Shown here one piece after another: positions 1-5,255 of a stretch of 6,006 nucleotides of DNA (position 1 is its first letter; every line of letters begins with the position of its first letter). This DNA comes from Defluviitaleaceae bacterium (GTDB lineage: Bacteria > Bacillota > Clostridia > Lachnospirales > WRAX01): assembly GCA_009784355.1 (NCBI GenBank), contig WRBU01000085.1, positions 1 through 6,006 on the forward strand, read 5' to 3'. The notes below the pieces were generated by a model that saw only the letters and a program-made list of their open reading frames with translations, did not search any database and was not told where the DNA came from. A program made the translations under genes and the position numbers.

Positions 1-327
1 AGCCTATCAGGAGTTGGCAAAATTACTATAAATTGTTATTTTGTGGGTGATATTTCCACAAACGACCTAGTTGTTGTGGACGAAGCGGGAAGCATACTTG
101 GCAATATTGAGGCTCAGTCGGTTATTATCCGTGGTAATGTTAAAGGCAATGTAGAAGCCATTGGTGAGGTTGAGGTTCGTACGGGCGGCGTAATTAATGG
201 CAATATTACCTGCGGTAGCCTTGAAATTGCTGCTGGTGCGGCGTTTAGCGGCGAATGTAATATGACAGCAAGCAAAAAAGAAGGCAATATGCTACTTGGT
301 GCGGCGAACGAACATGCTTTACAGTGA
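1..327 (+). CDS. Bactofilin (polymer-forming cytoskeletal protein), C-terminal part; 5' end outside window
   Basis: Bactofilins polymerise without nucleotide into filaments or patches at the membrane and commonly scaffold cell-wall or shape-determining enzymes. The frame is open from base 1. The first 14 codons (SLSGVGKITINCYF) continue the pattern, so the GTG at 43 is not the true start and the gene begins upstream of the window. The 108 visible residues show the short beta-helix repeat of the family: recurring G-x-I/V units such as VGDIST, LGNIEA, RGNVKGNVEA, NGNITCGSLEI and the closing FSGECNM, which is typical of bactofilin C-termini. A short polar tail follows (KKEGNMLLGAANEHALQ). No membrane segment is visible in this part. 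It converges on mutS2 and is followed 16 bases later by a likely terminator. The family call is secure; the specific role is unknown. Confidence 0.9.
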   Translation, partial: SLSGVGKITINCYFVGDISTNDLVVVDEAGSILGNIEAQSVIIRGNVKGNVEAIGEVEVRTGGVINGNITCGSLEIAAGAAFSGECNMTASKKEGNMLLGAANEHALQ

Positions 328-343
328 ATCAACTTTAAAACAA

Positions 344-369
344 TCCAAGGCATAGCCTTGAGATTTTTT
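344..369 (+). terminator. Probable Rho-independent terminator of the bactofilin gene
   Basis: A 6-bp stem, CAAGGC (346-351) with GCCTTG (355-360), closes on a 3-base loop and is followed within four bases by six T residues (364-369). It starts 16 bases after the bactofilin stop codon. An outer AT-rich 10-bp inverted repeat (331-340 with 366-375) encloses it, so the structure may also work partly on the opposite strand. Confidence 0.65.
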
Positions 370-388
370 AAAGTTGCATGAACGACCC

Positions 389-476
389 ACAACATTTGGG
401 CAAAGTACAAATGTTGTTACAAATTGCTTTGCAATTTGTGGCTTTCAATTTAAGTGCAGTTCTTAAATTGAAAGCC
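389..476. repeat. Three back-to-back perfect hairpins between convergent genes
   Basis: Three inverted repeats follow one another almost without spacing. The first is ACAACATTTG 389-398 with 408-417 (9-base loop). The second is ACAAATTGC 419-427 with 431-439 (3-base loop). The third is a perfect 15-bp pair, 440-454 with 462-476 (7-base loop, arm GGCTTTCAATTTAAG). They lie between the bactofilin 3' end and the mutS2 3' end. The third is followed by only three T on the plus strand, so it is not a textbook terminator, though it may stop or stabilise transcripts from either side. No coding signal is convincing here. Confidence 0.7.
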
Positions 477-498
477 TTTAACAGACAAAGCCCCCCAC

Positions 499-558
499 GT
501 AGGGGACACCCACTTGGGTGTCCCGCATTGCTTGAGCAATGCTCGTGACCGCCCCTAC
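499..558. repeat. GTAGGGGC-family palindromic repeat, compact copy overlapping the mutS2 stop codon
   Basis: The left end is GTAGGGGA (499-506) and the right end GCCCCTAC (551-558). Between them are two hairpins: GGGACACCC 503-511 with 516-524 (4-base loop), and GCATTGC 525-531 with GCAATGC 536-542. The last 16 bases (543-558, TCGTGACCGCCCCTAC) are identical to 3176-3191 in another copy, and both are preceded by the same type of GCAnTGC hairpin. The mutS2 stop codon (TAG on the minus strand, 555-557) lies inside the right end. No target-site duplication is visible. Confidence 0.75.
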
Positions 559-2948
559 TTGAGCTCCGCAATAGTTATTCCGCTATCGCCTTCGCCAAAT
601 TCGCCTAGGCGGTAGCTTTTTACGTGTGGATGTTTTTTAAGGTAACGCCCAACCGCTTCACGCAATGCCCCTGTACCTTTGCCGTGGATTATCTCTACAT
701 TTCCAGCATTTGCTAAATATGCGTCGTCCAAGTATTTGTCCAGCTCCTCAAGGGCTTCTTCCACCAACATACCCCGCAGGCTTATGCTGTTTGATACAAC
801 CAAAGACTTTGAGGATTTAATTGCACTGCTCACATATGGGGCGGTTTTTTCGGGTTTTTTGCTCACAGAAATTTCTTCAAGCATAAGGTCGGCATGTTTT
901 ACTTTCATTTCCATAGACCCAAAGACCACCTGTGCGTGGCGGTTAGTAACAGAAACCACCGTGGCAGACTGTTTAAGCGGCACAATATAAACATGGTCGC
1001 CAAAAACAAGAGGGCGGTGGATTTTTTTAAGATTTGGTGCGGATGTTGCGGTTTGCTGCGGCTGCAATTCTTCTGTTTTTTGGCGTAGTTTTGCTCTTTG
1101 CTCCTCTGCGGCACGGGTGCTACCGCTGTCCTGTTTTATTTTGCGCATTTCTTTTATAATACCGTCCGCCTCTTCTTTGGCTCTGGCAACCAAAATCTTT
1201 GCCTCGGCACGGGCATCATTTAAAATTTTATCACGGTTATTCGCTATACGAGTTTTTTGGTTTTCCAAGTCCATTGTTAGACGCTGTGCTTCGGCACGCA
1301 GGCTTTCTGCACGTTCTTCTTCAACCCGCACGGCTTTTCTGGAAATTTCAAGGTCGGTTATAATATCCTCAAAACGTATGTCGTCTTGCGACAAAATTTG
1401 TTTGGCTTCTGTTATAACATCTTGGCTTAACCCAAGGCGACTTGCTATTGCAAAGGCATTTGACTTGCCCGGCACGCCTATAAGCAAGCGGTATGTGGGC
1501 GAAAGTGTTGCGAGGTCAAATTCCACCGCACCATTTTCCACATTCTCTGTGGAAAGAGCAAAGAGTTTTAGCTCGGCGTAATGCGTGGTTATTGCCGCCT
1601 TTGTGCCTTTGGCTAAAAGGTTGCGAATGATGCTTATTGCCAGTGCCGCCCCTTCTGTTGGGTCTGTTCCTGCGCCCAGTTCGTCAAAAAGCACGAGGGA
1701 CTGGTAGGTACATTCCCCCAAAATACGCACTATATTGGTCATGTGGGCGGAGAAGGTGGAAAGCGACTGCTCTATTGACTGCTCGTCACCAATGTCTGCA
1801 AATACATTGTCAAAAATTGACAGTTGTGTACCGTGGGCGGCTGGCACAAAAAGCCCCGACATGCCCATGAGAACAAAAAGCCCAAGGGTTTTTAATGCCA
1901 CGGTTTTGCCGCCTGTGTTAGGGCCTGTAATTAAAAGGGCGGAAAAATCATCGCCCAGCCAAATGTCGGTTGGTACAATTTTTTCCACATTTAACAGTGG
2001 ATGACGACCCTTTTTGATGTTGATAATACCGTGGTCGTTAAAGTCGGGCTGGCTTGCATTCATGTCAAGAGCAAGTGCCGCCTTTGCAAAAATAAAGTCA
2101 AGATATGTCAGCACCTCTGCATTTAGCGAAAGTATGGGGGCATCCAATGCCACTTCCTGCGACAGAACGCTCAATATACGCTGTATTTCCTCTTTTTCCT
2201 CTGCTTGCAATTCCTTTATTTTGTTATTTAGGGCAACCACACTCATTGGCTCCATAAAAAGCGTTGCCCCGCTTCCCGAGGCATCATGTACCACACCCGG
2301 GAAGGACGCTTTATATTCTTGTTTAATAGGCACGCAAAAACGCCCGCCACGCATTGTTATTACAGCATCTTGGAGCATGTTGCGGTATGTGGTTGACTGT
2401 ATTACGGCGTTTAATGCGTCATTGATGCGTCCGTTTGACACCTTAATATTTCTGCGGATGGCAGATAATGCGGCACTTGCTTCGTCTGCCATCTCTGTTT
2501 GGGTTTGGATACACCGCCCTATGTTGCGGTCTAGGTCTGCCACCAATGCGAGCTGTTCAAATTTTTCGTTAATCAAATGCGGGGGCAAAGACCTTTGAAG
2601 GTCGTCAGCACCCCTTCGCTCTATTGATTTTGAGTAGTTTATCACCTTTTTGCACACATAAATAAACTCACCGATGTTAAAAAGTTCTTCTATGGAAAGC
2701 ACACCGCCAATCAAAGCCCTTTTTAGGCTGTGGGCAATGTCTTTTATGCCCCCAAGGGGTATATGCCCTGCTTTCATGCTAAATTCAAGGGCTTGCCCTG
2801 TTTCTAACAACGACTGCTCAATGCCCTCTAAATTGTGCATTGGTGTGAGTTCTTCACACATTGCCTTACCTGCTGGGGAAATTGCTTTGTCCACCAGCTT
2901 GTTTATTATTTTATCGTATTCTAATGTTCTTAACGAACGCTTGTCCAT
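555..2948 (-). CDS. mutS2: MutS2 family ATPase / Smr-domain protein
   Basis: 797 residues, close to the usual ~780-790. Bacterial MutS2 suppresses homologous recombination in some species and acts in rescue or splitting of collided ribosomes in Bacillus. It lacks the mismatch-recognition domain of MutS. Residues ~1-320 form the MutS-type core and clamp. The ATPase follows: Walker A GPNTGGKT at 342-349, STFSAHM at 397-403, Walker B LVLFDELGAGTDP at 418-430 and THYAEL at 455-460. A charged, helical, probably coiled-coil stretch spans ~510-635, a KOW/SH3-like segment ~645-690, and the Smr domain ~720-797 with HGKGTGALR at 755-763. The start MDKRSLRTLEYDKI matches family N-termini and has AGGAG nine bases upstream. 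An earlier in-frame start at 3008 would add 20 residues encoded partly by a repeat and is unlikely. The usual LDLRG of Smr reads ISLRG here (722-726), so the motif Asp is missing. The stop codon lies within a palindromic repeat. Confidence 0.95.
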   Translation of the reverse strand: MDKRSLRTLEYDKIINKLVDKAISPAGKAMCEELTPMHNLEGIEQSLLETGQALEFSMKAGHIPLGGIKDIAHSLKRALIGGVLSIEELFNIGEFIYVCKKVINYSKSIERRGADDLQRSLPPHLINEKFEQLALVADLDRNIGRCIQTQTEMADEASAALSAIRRNIKVSNGRINDALNAVIQSTTYRNMLQDAVITMRGGRFCVPIKQEYKASFPGVVHDASGSGATLFMEPMSVVALNNKIKELQAEEKEEIQRILSVLSQEVALDAPILSLNAEVLTYLDFIFAKAALALDMNASQPDFNDHGIINIKKGRHPLLNVEKIVPTDIWLGDDFSALLITGPNTGGKTVALKTLGLFVLMGMSGLFVPAAHGTQLSIFDNVFADIGDEQSIEQSLSTFSAHMTNIVRILGECTYQSLVLFDELGAGTDPTEGAALAISIIRNLLAKGTKAAITTHYAELKLFALSTENVENGAVEFDLATLSPTYRLLIGVPGKSNAFAIASRLGLSQDVITEAKQILSQDDIRFEDIITDLEISRKAVRVEEERAESLRAEAQRLTMDLENQKTRIANNRDKILNDARAEAKILVARAKEEADGIIKEMRKIKQDSGSTRAAEEQRAKLRQKTEELQPQQTATSAPNLKKIHRPLVFGDHVYIVPLKQSATVVSVTNRHAQVVFGSMEMKVKHADLMLEEISVSKKPEKTAPYVSSAIKSSKSLVVSNSISLRGMLVEEALEELDKYLDDAYLANAGNVEIIHGKGTGALREAVGRYLKKHPHVKSYRLGEFGEGDSGITIAELK

Positions 2949-2957
2949 TGCAATCTT

Positions 2958-2962
2958 CTCCT
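2958..2962 (-). promoter_or_regulatory. Ribosome binding site of mutS2
   Basis: AGGAG (within AGGAGAAGA) on the minus strand, nine bases before the ATG at 2946-2948. It fixes the start at MDKRSL rather than the upstream in-frame ATG at 3008. Confidence 0.8.
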
Positions 2963-2976
2963 GTAAAATTCTTGAT

Positions 2977-3005
2977 GTAGGGGCGGACTGTATTAAACTG
3001 TCCCG
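2977..3005. repeat. GTAGGGGC-family half element upstream of mutS2
   Basis: It begins GTAGGGGCGGAC and ends GTCCCGC, with an imperfect short stem (GGAC / GTCC) around an AT-rich centre. It resembles one end of the two-ended copies. It lies in the mutS2 leader, 29 bases upstream of the start codon, and abuts one end of the 76-bp repeat at 3005-3080. Confidence 0.55.
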
Positions 3006-3080
3006 CAATGACAGCAGGTTTTTAAATTTCCCTATATATATTTCTGCTGTCCTACTGTCATTGCTGTCATTTTAACAATG
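3005..3080 (-). repeat. 76-bp structured repeat, copy A
   Basis: Read on the minus strand, it aligns without gaps to 3862-3937 on the plus strand. 49 of the first 56 columns match and 60 of 76 overall, by hand count. The arms GCAATGACAG (3005-3014) and CTGTCATTGC (3055-3064) are a perfect 10-bp inverted repeat. They extend to 14 bp with one position that is a G-U pair in minus-strand RNA. The loop holds the conserved AGAAATATATATAGGG. It is flanked on both sides by GTAGGGGC elements (2977-3005 and 3081-3193). It fills the mutS2 upstream region. Confidence 0.75.
3033..3061 (-). promoter_or_regulatory. Possible mutS2 promoter inside repeat copy A
   Basis: On the minus strand, ATGACA (3056-3061; five of six matches to TTGACA) is 17 bases from TATATA (3033-3038; four of six matches to TATAAT). 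A start near 3025 would leave a leader of about 75-80 bases. The -35 half lies in the stem arm and is altered in copy B, which has no gene facing that way. The assignment is tentative. Confidence 0.25.
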
Positions 3081-3193
3081 TTGTAGGGGCACGTCCTCTG
3101 CCGCCCGCATCCCGTCTTGAATATATGTTTTGCCAACCGACAACGGGCGGCAGCCCCGCAATGCTGACGCATTGCTCGTGACCGCCCCTACAA
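3081..3193. repeat. GTAGGGGC-family palindromic element, 113-bp two-ended copy
   Basis: Terminal inverted repeats TTGTAGGGGC (3081-3090) and GCCCCTACAA (3184-3193) enclose a second perfect 10-bp inverted repeat, CTGCCGCCCG (3098-3107) with CGGGCGGCAG (3144-3153). A third hairpin follows, GCAATGC 3158-3164 with GCATTGC 3169-3175. The tail 3176-3191 is identical to 543-558. There is no open reading frame worth naming, so if mobile it would be a non-autonomous MITE-like element. It lies between slt and mutS2, 33 bases downstream of the slt stop. Confidence 0.8.
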
Positions 3194-3226
3194 TTCACCA
3201 AAACGACAGAATAATTTCAAAAACCC

Positions 3227-3820
3227 CTACCTACGTTGGTTTGATGCTTGGCTATATTGTTGTAATATATATTCTTGTTTAAAACCTAACACACGTGGTA
3301 CATAATTTATGGTTTCTGCAATTTGAGGTATTGTGTTTCCTGCGGCTTGCACACGTGGCCATCCAGCGTTGTATGCGGCAAGAGCAAGTTCTACATCACC
3401 GTCAAAACGCTCTAATAAACTAGCCATATATTGTGTACCTGCATTTATATTTTGATTTATATCAAAGGCATTGGTAACCCCTAGACGCTCTGCGGTTGCC
3501 GGCATAAGCTGCATAAGCCCCATTGCGCCAGCATGGGATACAGCAAGGGGGTTGTAATTACTTTCCGCTCTTATTATAGCACGTATTAAATTAACATCAA
3601 CACCATGAGTAGTAGAAGCTAGGTTTATTGCTTCTTCTAATGTTTCTTCAAAACTTAAAGGTTTGGTGTTTACTACTTGTAAGGTTTCGTCAACAGGATG
3701 CGGACGGTTGGTAACCGCCCCTACGGTAGGTCGGTGGATGCCCGATAATCTTTCGGCTATTTGTTGATTAATTTGTAACCTCATCATATTAGAAAAATCA
3801 TGTGCATTTATACGTAACAT
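3227..3820 (-). CDS. Lytic transglycosylase, SLT (goose-lysozyme-like) domain
   Basis: 197 residues. SLT-domain enzymes cleave the MurNAc-GlcNAc bond of peptidoglycan to leave a 1,6-anhydro end. The catalytic domain spans about residues 62-190. The catalytic Glu is probably E86 in IIRAESNYNP, followed by SHAGAMGLMQLMPATA (95-110), NINAGTQYMASLL (124-136), ALAAYNAGWPRV (146-157) and INYVPRVLGF (171-180), in the canonical family order. No signal peptide or membrane segment is visible: the N-terminus (MLRINAHDFSNMMRLQ) is polar, as in small Bacillus YjbJ/CwlQ-like proteins, so the export route is unclear. The start is fixed by AAAGGAGAG, with GGAG nine bases upstream; a GTG-type extension to 3895 would add 25 residues without support. 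Residues 33-42 are encoded by an inserted palindromic repeat in the linker before the domain. The stop codon lies in a GTAGGGG string. It sits between ftsW and mutS2 on the same strand. Confidence 0.9.
   Translation of the reverse strand: MLRINAHDFSNMMRLQINQQIAERLSGIHRPTVGAVTNRPHPVDETLQVVNTKPLSFEETLEEAINLASTTHGVDVNLIRAIIRAESNYNPLAVSHAGAMGLMQLMPATAERLGVTNAFDINQNINAGTQYMASLLERFDGDVELALAAYNAGWPRVQAAGNTIPQIAETINYVPRVLGFKQEYILQQYSQASNQRR
3696..3724 (-). repeat. GTAGGGGC-family half element inside the transglycosylase gene
   Basis: On the minus strand it begins GTAGGGGCGGTTACC and can fold as GGGCGGTT / AACCGtCC with a 3-base loop and one mismatch. It begins exactly on a codon boundary (residue 33, VGAVTNRPHP) and keeps the reading frame. 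It lies in the variable linker upstream of the SLT domain. Confidence 0.65.
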
Positions 3821-3829
3821 ATGTATACT

Positions 3830-3833
3830 CTCC
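3830..3833 (-). promoter_or_regulatory. Ribosome binding site of the transglycosylase gene
   Basis: GGAG within AAAGGAGAG on the minus strand (3828-3836), nine bases before the ATG at 3818-3820. It selects MLRINAHD as the start. Confidence 0.8.
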
Positions 3834-3852
3834 TTTGCGTTATTATTGATGC

Positions 3853-3881
3853 ATTGTATGACATTGTTAAAATGACAACAA
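3853..3881 (-). promoter_or_regulatory. Candidate sigma-A-type promoter of the transglycosylase gene
   Basis: On the minus strand, TTGTTG (3876-3881) is 17 bases from TACAAT (3853-3858; five of six matches to TATAAT). The predicted start near 3846 gives a leader of about 25 bases ending in a good ribosome binding site. The -35 box and spacer lie in one end of repeat copy B. An imperfect 19-bp palindrome (TGACATT...AATGACA, 3859-3877) covers the spacer and could be an operator. The -35 match is poor, so this is a moderate call. Confidence 0.4.
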
Positions 3882-3937
3882 GTACAACAGGACAACAGAA
3901 ATATATATAGGGGAATTAGAATTTGTGCTGTACTTGT
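3862..3937 (+). repeat. 76-bp structured repeat, copy B
   Basis: This is the second copy of the element at 3005-3080, in inverted orientation. Its stem arms are ACAAGTACA (3878-3886) and TGTACTTGT (3929-3937). Relative to copy A, three base pairs of the stem are changed on both sides: G-C to A-T, T-A to G-C and G-C to T-A. One further pair is lost (A opposite C). The AGAAATATATATAGGG loop segment is retained. Its final bases run directly into the GTAGGGGC element at 3934-4033. Confidence 0.75.
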
Positions 3938-4033
3938 AGGGGCGGTTTTTAACCGCCCGTTGAAACTGACGACTTGTCAAATGCATGTTTCCAACCAAAA
4001 ACTCCAGCGGGCGGTTAAAAACCGCCCCTACAA
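3934..4033. repeat. GTAGGGGC-family palindromic element, 100-bp copy with perfect 26-bp terminal inverted repeats
   Basis: The left end 3934-3959 and right end 4008-4033 are perfect 26-bp inverted repeats, starting TTGTAGGGGCGG and ending CCGCCCCTACAA. Each end is itself a hairpin, GGGCGGTT / AACCGCCC with a 3-base loop. The 48-base centre is unique and non-coding. It begins five bases after the ftsW stop codon, so the hairpin may also act as a transcript end or stabiliser for ftsW. No flanking direct repeat is evident. Confidence 0.85.
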
Positions 4034-4038
4034 TTTGG

Positions 4039-5232
4039 TCATATTTTTTGATACTTTGAAATATTAAGCAAAATACCAACCGCCCCAAGCATAACGGCAA
4101 TGCTTGTGCCGCCATAACTTATAAAAGGAAGCGGTATGCCCGTATTTGGTATAGTATTTGTAACAACTCCCACATTTATAAGCACTTGCAGGGCAAACAT
4201 GGCTGTAATGCCTGTTGCAATAAGCATTCCCAATGGGCTTTTTGCATTTATGGCAACCCTCATACCACGCCATACCAAAATGGCGAAAAGCAGTAGTATA
4301 ACAGCACCGCCAAAAAGCCCCAGCTCTTCAATAATAATTGCGAAAATAAAGTCATTTTGTGCCTCGGGTAGGTAATAGCGTTTTTGGATGGAATTGCCAA
4401 GTCCACGCCCGAACAACCCGCCAGAACCCACGGCTAAAAGCGACTGTACGGTTTGAAAGCCAAAGCCTTGTGGGTCTGAAAAGGGGTCTTCCCACGCCGC
4501 CATTCGGCTTCCCCGCATACCGCCCAAAAGCCCCGTGCGAAGTGCAAACAGCCCCGCACTAACCATGCTAACCGCAAGAATTATCCACCGCCAAAAATAC
4601 GGGCTTGCCAAAAACAACATAATAGCGGACATGGCAGAAAGTATAATAACCGTGGACAAATTGCGTCCAAGAGCTACCAAAACCACGGGAATAGCTGTAA
4701 GCAAAGCATAAATGGCAATGCCCCACCAGCGGTTTATTCTATCCCTGTCGTTATTTATGTAAACTGCCAGCATAAGCACCAAGGCGATTTTTGCAAGCTC
4801 GGACGGCTGAAAAGTGAACCACGCCCCTGCCCCCGAGCCGCCAACGTCAATCCAGCGCATTGCGCCGTTTACCTCGCGCCCAAAAAACAACACCCAAACC
4901 AAAGCACCATTAGCAAATATATACCCAATTAATGCCAATTTTGCAAGGCGGTTGTAATTAAGCATGGCAAAAAAAGCAAGTGCGGCAATGCCCATAATAG
5001 CACCAATTAATTGCTGGCGAAAAAGTGCGAAGGTCGCCCCCGCCTGCATTTGCACGTATGAGGACGCAGAAAGCACCATTGTTAGACCAATGGCAACAAG
5101 TACCATAGCGCATACAAAAATTATATGGTCGTATTCACGGATTACGATTTTATCTTCAAAGAAACCTCGTTTTTGTTGTAGTTGTCCACCCACAGCGGGC
5201 GGCAGGTTGCCGCCCCTACGATTGCCTACCAT
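4039..5232 (-). CDS. ftsW: SEDS-family peptidoglycan glycosyltransferase FtsW/SpoVE
   Basis: 397 residues, usual for FtsW/RodA/SpoVE. These membrane proteins polymerise lipid II into glycan strands, working with a class B penicillin-binding protein at the division septum (FtsW) or spore cortex (SpoVE). Multiple hydrophobic segments start at ~residue 36. Motifs are IGLTMVLSASSYV (48-60), NGAMRWIDVG (122-131), FQPSELAKIALVLML (141-155), VGSGGLFGRGLGNSIQK (268-284), YYLPEAQNDFIFA (286-298; D294 matches the proposed catalytic Asp) and the signature IPNTGIPLPFISYGG (361-375). GRGLGNSIQK and position after murD favour FtsW/SpoVE over RodA; I cannot separate ftsW from spoVE. The ATG follows murD by 23 bases, with GGGGG six bases upstream, and no later in-frame start precedes the first membrane helix. 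Residues 5-13 (RRGGNLPPA) come from a palindromic repeat. murG, the common next gene, is absent from the downstream part of this window. Confidence 0.93.
   Translation of the reverse strand: MVGNRRGGNLPPAVGGQLQQKRGFFEDKIVIREYDHIIFVCAMVLVAIGLTMVLSASSYVQMQAGATFALFRQQLIGAIMGIAALAFFAMLNYNRLAKLALIGYIFANGALVWVLFFGREVNGAMRWIDVGGSGAGAWFTFQPSELAKIALVLMLAVYINNDRDRINRWWGIAIYALLTAIPVVLVALGRNLSTVIILSAMSAIMLFLASPYFWRWIILAVSMVSAGLFALRTGLLGGMRGSRMAAWEDPFSDPQGFGFQTVQSLLAVGSGGLFGRGLGNSIQKRYYLPEAQNDFIFAIIIEELGLFGGAVILLLFAILVWRGMRVAINAKSPLGMLIATGITAMFALQVLINVGVVTNTIPNTGIPLPFISYGGTSIAVMLGAVGILLNISKYQKI
5196..5220 (-). repeat. GTAGGGGC-family half element in the first codons of ftsW
   Basis: On the minus strand, CGTAGGGGCGGCA pairs with the following TGCCGCCCG: stem 5197-5204 with 5208-5215, 8 bp perfect, 3-base loop. 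It begins 12 bases into the ftsW coding region and encodes residues 5-13 in frame. An 8-bp GC stem so close to the start could hinder ribosome loading. Confidence 0.7.
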
Positions 5233-5238
5233 GTCAAT

Positions 5239-5243
5239 CCCCC
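5239..5243 (-). promoter_or_regulatory. Ribosome binding site of ftsW (G-rich, non-standard)
   Basis: GGGGG on the minus strand, six bases before the ATG at 5230-5232, in the 23-base gap after murD. It is weaker than the AGGAG sites of mutS2 and slt, but it is the only candidate in the gap and supports the start within the repeat-bearing N-terminus. Confidence 0.5.
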
Positions 5244-5255
5244 GTTACAACTTAT

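Noticed and set aside
43..327. Bactofilin gene starting at the GTG at 43
   Set aside because: The frame is open to base 1 and the 14 upstream codons fit the bactofilin repeat pattern, so the real start lies before the window.
389..558. CRISPR array
   Set aside because: The repeats are palindromes of different sequence with no regular repeat-spacer unit.
368..571. 67-codon minus-strand open frame across the hairpin cluster
   Set aside because: It is composed of palindromic repeats, has no ribosome binding site, and overlaps the mutS2 3' end.
2014..2598. 194-codon plus-strand open frame opposite mutS2, and similar ones at 1117-1581 and 2674-3075
   Set aside because: They are antisense to a strongly conserved protein, have no ribosome binding sites or recognisable domains, and show the Ser/Ala-rich composition typical of shadow frames.
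2949..3008. Longer MutS2 start (ATG at 3008, 20 extra residues)
   Set aside because: The extra residues come from a GTAGGGGC half element and do not resemble MutS2 N-termini. The ATG at 2946-2948 has AGGAG nine bases upstream and the family-typical MDKRSLRTLEYDKI.
3821..3895. Longer transglycosylase start (25 extra residues, beginning MSCCTCCHF)
   Set aside because: The extension lies within the repeat/promoter region and has no ribosome binding site; a strong GGAG precedes the ATG at 3818-3820.
3867..4115. Apparent small protein family: frames ending at 3075 (+) and 3867 (-) share a C-terminal PIYISAVLLSLLSF-like tail
   Set aside because: The similarity is fully explained by the duplicated 76-bp DNA element read in the same frame. 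The DNA changes preserve a hairpin rather than a protein, and no start signals are present.
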